A stretch of 26,709 nucleotides of DNA, from assembly GCA_036512155.1 (NCBI GenBank), contig DATCBD010000063.1:1-26709 (forward strand), given 5' to 3'. Below are positions 22,621 through 26,709 of this stretch, piece after piece. This DNA comes from Palsa-739 sp036512155 (GTDB lineage: Bacteria > Actinomycetota > Thermoleophilia > Gaiellales > Gaiellaceae). Under the pieces are notes generated by a model. It was not told where the DNA came from. It searched no databases and saw only the letters and a list, made by a program, of their open reading frames with translations. How positions within the stretch are numbered: the stretch's first letter is position 1; the number at the start of each line of letters is the position of its first letter. The translations under genes and the position numbers were made by a program.

Positions 22621-23712
22621 GTGACCTATAGCAGCGCCTCCCGGATCTATCCGAAGGCGACGACGAAGGCCATCAATGAATTGAGCCTCGAGATCGGCGA
22701 CGGCGAGTTCATCGTGCTGGTCGGGCCGTCGGGATGCGGCAAGACGACGAGCTTACGGATGCTGGCCGGTCTCGAGCAGGTCGACGAAGGCGACATCTTG
22801 ATCGACGGCCAAAGCGTCGTGCACCTGGCGCCGCGTGAGCGGGATATCGCGATGGTCCTGCAGAACTTCGCGCTCTATCCGCACATGAATGTTGCCGACA
22901 ACCTCGGGTTCGCATTGCGCATCGCAAAGCTCCCGAAGCCGGAGATCAAGGCGCGGGTGGCCGAGGTGGCGAAGATCCTCGAGCTTGAGGACTACATGGA
23001 CCGCAAGCCGGCCCAGCTGTCCGGCGGTCAGCGGCAGCGCGTGGCCATGGGCCGTGCGATCGTCCGCCAGCCGCGCGTGTTCCTCATGGACGAGCCGCTG
23101 TCGAATCTCGATGCGAAGCTCAGGGTCGCGACGCGCTCCGAAATCGCCTCGCTGCAACGACGGCTCGGTGTGACGACCGTGTACGTGACTCACGACCAGG
23201 TCGAAGCGATGACGATGGGTGACCGCGTGGCCGTGATCAAGGACGGCGTCCTGCAGCAGGTCGACGTCCCGAGCGTGCTCTACGAATCGCCGGTCAACGC
23301 ATTCGTTGCCGGATTCATCGGGTCGCCGGCGATGAACCTCATCGAGGGCACGATCGGCCCGGACGGGGTCACGGTGGGCTCAACGATCCTGCCGCTTCCG
23401 CGTCAGTTCGAGAGGGCGGTGGGATCCGGCAGGGTCACCGTCGGCGTCCGTCCCGAGTCGGTTGCGCTCGGCGGCGAAGGCAAAGGGATCCCGGCTGTCG
23501 TCAACCTCGTCGAGGAGCTCGGAGCGGAGGCCTACCTCTACGCGCAGCTCGAGCACACGGCGCGGCGGAGCGCGCTCGCTGCGGCGCCAGACTTCATCGT
23601 TCGCGTCGACCCCAAGAGCGCACCGAGGGTCGGCAGCAGGATCGAGCTGCACGTCAAGAGACAGTCGATGCTTCTCTTCGACATCGAGTCGGGTGCGCGG
23701 ATCTCGGTCTAG
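22621..23712 (+). CDS. Carbohydrate ABC transporter ATPase 2 (MalK/UgpC type, paralogue)
   Basis: A paralogue of ATPase 1, about 363 residues from the GTG at 22621. Walker A GPSGCGKT is at 35-42, the Q-loop in VLQNFALYPHM, signature LSGGQRQR near 133-140, VFLMDEP and switch His191, with a C-terminal TOBE domain (GFIGSPAMNLI; GVRPESVAL). The central stretch from the signature through LDAKLRVATR is identical to ATPase 1, so the two arose by duplication. The start is uncertain: homology and ribosome binding site favour a non-canonical ATC at 22612, GTG 22621 is the nearest canonical codon, and GTG 22504 would run through the araA remnant. The last 20 nt overlap the next permease. Confidence 0.85.
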   Translation: MTYSSASRIYPKATTKAINELSLEIGDGEFIVLVGPSGCGKTTSLRMLAGLEQVDEGDILIDGQSVVHLAPRERDIAMVLQNFALYPHMNVADNLGFALRIAKLPKPEIKARVAEVAKILELEDYMDRKPAQLSGGQRQRVAMGRAIVRQPRVFLMDEPLSNLDAKLRVATRSEIASLQRRLGVTTVYVTHDQVEAMTMGDRVAVIKDGVLQQVDVPSVLYESPVNAFVAGFIGSPAMNLIEGTIGPDGVTVGSTILPLPRQFERAVGSGRVTVGVRPESVALGGEGKGIPAVVNLVEELGAEAYLYAQLEHTARRSALAAAPDFIVRVDPKSAPRVGSRIELHVKRQSMLLFDIESGARISV

Positions 23713-24577
23713 AGCTGCGCGGCCGCGGGCATCCGGCTACGCGTTCGTCGCTCCGTATGTCGCGCTGCTCATAGCCGTCGGGATCTACCCGGTGGGCTAC
23801 GCGATCGATCTCGCGTTGACGTCGTTCACCGGTCACTTCACCGGAGCAGCGAACTTCGTCGGCGCCCTCCATAACCCGAACTTCGTGCCTGCGGTCGAGA
23901 ACGTCGCGACGTTCCTCGGGATCTGGCTGACGGCACTCGTCGTCTTCGTCGTCGGCCTGTCGCTGATCCTCCACTCGTTCCACCGGCGCGTCGCCGCGGC
24001 ATTCCGGTTCGTGCTCTATCTTCCCGCAGCCCTCGCAGGCTCCGCGAGCGTCATGCTCTGGCTGTTCATGCTGCAGCCGGGCAAGAGCCCGTGGAGCTTC
24101 GTCTTGAGCCGGCTCGGGTACCACTCGCTCGGCGAGTCGCTCGCCCCTGCGCACCTCCCGGTGATCTTCGCGCTCATCGCGTTCTGGAGCGGTGCCGGAG
24201 CCTGGATCGTCGTCATGTACGGCGCGCTCGCGACGATTCCCGACGAGGTGCTCGAGTCCGCGCGACTCGACGGTGCCGGCGCTTGGCGGACCGCCGTGAG
24301 CGTCAAGCTGCCGCTGATCAAGAGGTGGGTCGCCTACATGGTCGTCGGCGCATTCGCGGCCGGCTCGCAGTTGTTCGTCGAGCCGCAGCTCGTGACCGAG
24401 GCCACGGGTTCGGTCGTGAATGCGACGTGGTCGCCGAACCAGCTCGCCTTCTACCTCTCGTTCCGGCTCGACAATTTCAACTACGCGGCCGCGATCTGGA
24501 TCGACCTGCTGGTCGCCGCCCTCATCTGTGCAGCCCTCGTCCTGCTGCGCACGCGCCTCTTCGAGGTCGGCCACTAA
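23693..24577 (+). CDS. Carbohydrate ABC transporter permease 3 (MalF-like, paralogue)
   Basis: A 294-residue paralogue of permease 1, similar along its whole length from SGYAFVAPYVALL onward. The EAA motif reads YGALATIPDEVLESARLDGAGAWRTAVSVKLPL, and the conserved TWSPNQLAFYLS segment is retained. GTG 23693, inside the end of ATPase 2, is the only canonical codon placed to leave the first helix whole. It gives a 14-residue tail (RGSRSRAARPRASG) instead of the 34-residue tail of permease 1, so the hairpin-coding part is absent. No strong ribosome binding site is visible; coupling to ATPase 2 is likely. Its TAA overlaps the ATG of permease 4. Confidence 0.85.
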   Translation: MRGSRSRAARPRASGYAFVAPYVALLIAVGIYPVGYAIDLALTSFTGHFTGAANFVGALHNPNFVPAVENVATFLGIWLTALVVFVVGLSLILHSFHRRVAAAFRFVLYLPAALAGSASVMLWLFMLQPGKSPWSFVLSRLGYHSLGESLAPAHLPVIFALIAFWSGAGAWIVVMYGALATIPDEVLESARLDGAGAWRTAVSVKLPLIKRWVAYMVVGAFAAGSQLFVEPQLVTEATGSVVNATWSPNQLAFYLSFRLDNFNYAAAIWIDLLVAALICAALVLLRTRLFEVGH

Positions 24578-25380
24578 TGCATCTGGTCCGGCGTCGCATC
24601 TCGGCGGCCAGAGTCGGCGCGTATGCCGTCGTCACGATCTTTGCGGTGTTCTTCGGCGTGCCGGTCGTCTGGCTCGTCCTCGAGGCGATCGGCGGAAACC
24701 TCGGGCTCTGGCTGTTCAACTCGGCCTTCTACTCCACGGCGGGGACGGCGATCGCGGTCGGCGTGTGCGTTCCAGCCGGTTACGCCATCGCGACGCACGA
24801 CTTCCCAGGTCGGCGAGGGCTGTTGATCCTCACGATGCTCGTCATGCTCATCCCGACGAGTGCGCTCGTGCTCCCGCTCTTCCTGGAGGCGAACTCGGTG
24901 CACCTGCTCAGCAGCCCGCTGGCTGTGATCCTTCCGTACGGCCTGTTCCCTTTCGGCGTCTACCTCTCCTATCTCTACTTCAACACCGAGCGGTTCGACG
25001 TCCTGGTCCAGACCGCGCGCCTCGACGGCTGCAACGAACGGCAGGTCTTCCGGCGTATTGCGGTCCCGCTATCCGCACCGGTCGCGGCGCTGATCGCGTT
25101 CCTCAACTTCGTCGCGAGCTGGACGAACTTCTTCCTACCTTGGGTCATGTACTGGTCGCTCGATACGACTAAGCGGTATCCGCTGGCGCTCGGAATCGCC
25201 CAACAACTGTTCGACCGCGAGACGTTCGGTAACGTGCCCGCCGTCCTCAACCTGCGCACGACCTCGCCGCCGAGCTCGATCGCATTCTTGCTCCTCGTGA
25301 CGGGCGCTCCGGTCGTCGTCGTTTTCGTCTTCGCACAGCGCTGGATCGGTTCCGGCCGCGTCCGAGGCGTGTTCCGCTGA
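24577..25380 (+). CDS. Carbohydrate ABC transporter permease 4 (MalG-like, shortened loop)
   Basis: A 267-residue paralogue of permease 2. The EAA motif FDVLVQTARLDGCNERQVFRRIAVPLSAP, the SWTNFFLPWVMYW segment and the final FVFAQRWIGSGRVRG match. Between the first helix (VPVVWLVLE) and the second (LFNSAFYST) it has only about 16 residues where permease 2 has about 47, a loss of 31 residues from the first external loop. The rest is collinear. The ATG overlaps the upstream TAA (TAATG). The stop lies 30 nt before the xylose isomerase gene, suggesting one transcript and a xylose-related substrate for this set. Confidence 0.87.
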   Translation: MHLVRRRISAARVGAYAVVTIFAVFFGVPVVWLVLEAIGGNLGLWLFNSAFYSTAGTAIAVGVCVPAGYAIATHDFPGRRGLLILTMLVMLIPTSALVLPLFLEANSVHLLSSPLAVILPYGLFPFGVYLSYLYFNTERFDVLVQTARLDGCNERQVFRRIAVPLSAPVAALIAFLNFVASWTNFFLPWVMYWSLDTTKRYPLALGIAQQLFDRETFGNVPAVLNLRTTSPPSSIAFLLLVTGAPVVVVFVFAQRWIGSGRVRGVFR

Positions 25381-25410
25381 CGGATCTACCACGATTGAAG
25401 GAGTGAAGAA

Positions 25411-26709
25411 GTGACAGAGCCGTTCTTTCCGGATGTTCCTGATCGGATCCCTTATGCGAGCTCCGGACGGCAGGAGCCGCTTGCGTTCAAGACGTATGAC
25501 CCCGAACTGAACATTCTCGGGCGCCGGATGGCGGACTGGCTTCGGATCAGCGTCGCCTACTGGCACTCGTTCGGCTGGGACGGAACCGACATGTTCGGAC
25601 GCGGCACCTTCGACCGTCCATGGGACGACAAGCATCTCGATCCGATGGCGGCCGCGCGCTTGAAGATGGCGGCCGCGTTCGAGTTCATCGCCAAGCTCGG
25701 TGTTCCCTTCTACTGCTTCCACGACGCCGACGTCGCGCCGGCAGGCGCCAGCTTCCTGGAATCAAAGGCAAATCTCGACGCTCTTGTCGACGATGCGCTC
25801 CGGTATCAGGAAGAAACGGGTGTGCGCCTGCTCTGGGGGACAGCGAACTTGTTCAGCCACCCTCGATATCAGGCCGGTGCGGCGACGAACCCCGATCCGG
25901 CGGTCTTCGCCTATGCCGCGGCTCAGGTCAGCCACATGCTCGCCGTGACCAAGCGGCTTGGGGGTGAGAACTACGTCCTTTGGGGTGGCCGCGAAGGCTA
26001 CGACTCGCTCCTCAATACCGATTTGCGGCGCGAAGGCGAACAGCTCGCCCGCTTCCTCCACCTCGTCGCCGACGAGAAGCACCGGATCGGTTTCGAGGGG
26101 ACGCTGCTCATCGAGCCGAAGCCAATGGAACCGACAAAGCATCAGTACGATCGCGACGTCGCCGTCGTCCATGGCTTCCTGGCCAGGCACGGATTGGACG
26201 GTGAGTACAGGGTCAACATCGAGGCCAATCACGCGACCCTGGCTGGCCACTCGTTCCACAACGAGGTCGCATACGCGGCCGCGCACGGCCTCCTCGGCTC
26301 GATCGACGCCAATCGCGGCGACCCGCAGAACGGCTGGGACACAGACCAGTTCCCCAACTCGGTCGACGATTTGGTCATGCCGCTGTACGAGATCGTCCAA
26401 GGCGGCGGTCTCGGCACAGGCGGTTTCAACTTCGATGCCAAGCGCCGGCGGCAGTCGATCGACCAGGTCGATCTCTTCCACGCTCACATCGGAGGCATCG
26501 ACACGGTTGCCCGCGCGCTCATCGTCGCCGCGAGGCTCGCTGACGAAGGGGTTCTCTCAGCGATGAAGGCGGAGCGCTACGCGGGCTGGGACGCCGCGAT
26601 TGGCGCGGAGATCACCGCAGGTTCGCTGAGGCTCGCTGACCTTGCCGGCCGCGTCGAGAGCGGAGAGCTTGATCCGCGGCCGATTTCCGGCCGGCAAGAG
26701 CTCTACGAG
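25411..26709 (+). CDS. xylA: Xylose isomerase, class II (3' end outside window)
   Basis: The first 433 residues of xylose isomerase, which converts D-xylose to D-xylulose in the cytoplasm. Active-site residues sit exactly three positions after those of the 440-residue E. coli enzyme: His104 and Asp107 (FHDADV), Glu235 and Lys237 (LLIEPKPMEPTKHQYD), Glu271 and His274 (NIEANHATLAGHSFH), Asp299, Asp310 and Asp312 (DANRGD; WDTDQFP) and Asp342. It is the class II (E. coli-type) form rather than the short class I form common in Streptomyces. GTG 25411 follows GAAGGAG at 7 nt spacing. Only about ten residues should be missing beyond the window edge. Confidence 0.95.
   Translation, partial: MTEPFFPDVPDRIPYASSGRQEPLAFKTYDPELNILGRRMADWLRISVAYWHSFGWDGTDMFGRGTFDRPWDDKHLDPMAAARLKMAAAFEFIAKLGVPFYCFHDADVAPAGASFLESKANLDALVDDALRYQEETGVRLLWGTANLFSHPRYQAGAATNPDPAVFAYAAAQVSHMLAVTKRLGGENYVLWGGREGYDSLLNTDLRREGEQLARFLHLVADEKHRIGFEGTLLIEPKPMEPTKHQYDRDVAVVHGFLARHGLDGEYRVNIEANHATLAGHSFHNEVAYAAAHGLLGSIDANRGDPQNGWDTDQFPNSVDDLVMPLYEIVQGGGLGTGGFNFDAKRRRQSIDQVDLFHAHIGGIDTVARALIVAARLADEGVLSAMKAERYAGWDAAIGAEITAGSLRLADLAGRVESGELDPRPISGRQELYE

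Overview
The window is GC-rich, bacterial and almost fully coding. Chains of 4-nt stop/start overlaps, GTG/TTG starts, apparently leaderless promoters and the protein families present fit an Actinomycetota genome. My guess is the class Thermoleophilia (Gaiella/Solirubrobacter-like), but this comes from gene content, not from a marker gene. I found no rRNA, tRNA, CRISPR array or intact insertion sequence.

Region 1 (1-9.8 kb) looks like an organic-acid module. An HMG-CoA-lyase-family enzyme and a class III (CaiB/BaiF) CoA-transferase overlap on the + strand. A CitA/DcuS-type sensor kinase and its CitB/DcuR-type response regulator lie on the - strand. Divergent from these is a complete branched-chain-amino-acid-type (LIV/HAAT) ABC importer in the order permease, permease, ATPase, ATPase, binding protein. 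It is closed by a clear hairpin terminator at 9773-9812. The 265-bp divergent region carries a 9-bp direct repeat with a 10-bp period, a plausible response-regulator site. Inference: the two-component system senses an acid, the ABC system imports it, and the CoA-transferase/lyase pair may activate and cleave it.

Region 2 (9.8-10.57 kb) is an accessory gap. It holds a possible decayed integrase start and two small - strand genes of 57 and 55 aa. One of these has a membrane segment followed by a Cys-rich, zinc-ribbon-like tail.

Region 3 (10.57-18.0 kb) is a sugar/aldonate catabolic operon of eight overlapping genes: MDR dehydrogenase, KduD-like SDR, KDPG-type aldolase, KDG-type kinase, fuconolactonase-like amidohydrolase, fucose/galactose-dehydrogenase-like AKR, RhaM-like mutarotase and a FadR-type GntR regulator. 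An enolase-superfamily acid-sugar dehydratase follows under its own promoter/operator. Together they encode a full oxidative non-phosphorylating entry (mutarotase, 1-dehydrogenase, lactonase, dehydratase) joined to a phosphorylating exit (kinase, aldolase), as in the De Ley-Doudoroff pathway, with two extra dehydrogenases. Similar palindromic or FadR-like sites precede the first gene, the regulator and the dehydratase.

Region 4 (18.0-26.7 kb) holds a carbohydrate ABC importer (binding protein, two permeases, ATPase). Next comes a truncated N-terminal fragment of L-arabinose isomerase, then a second paralogous ATPase-permease-permease set without a binding protein, then a class II xylose isomerase that runs off the window. 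The most unusual features are here. They are the araA stump at the duplication junction, an apparent AUC start on the second ATPase, a shortened periplasmic loop in the last permease, and a 12-bp GNRA-capped hairpin inside the start of the first permease gene. No wholly new system was proven; the paired transporters and the hybrid sugar pathway are the best candidates for follow-up.
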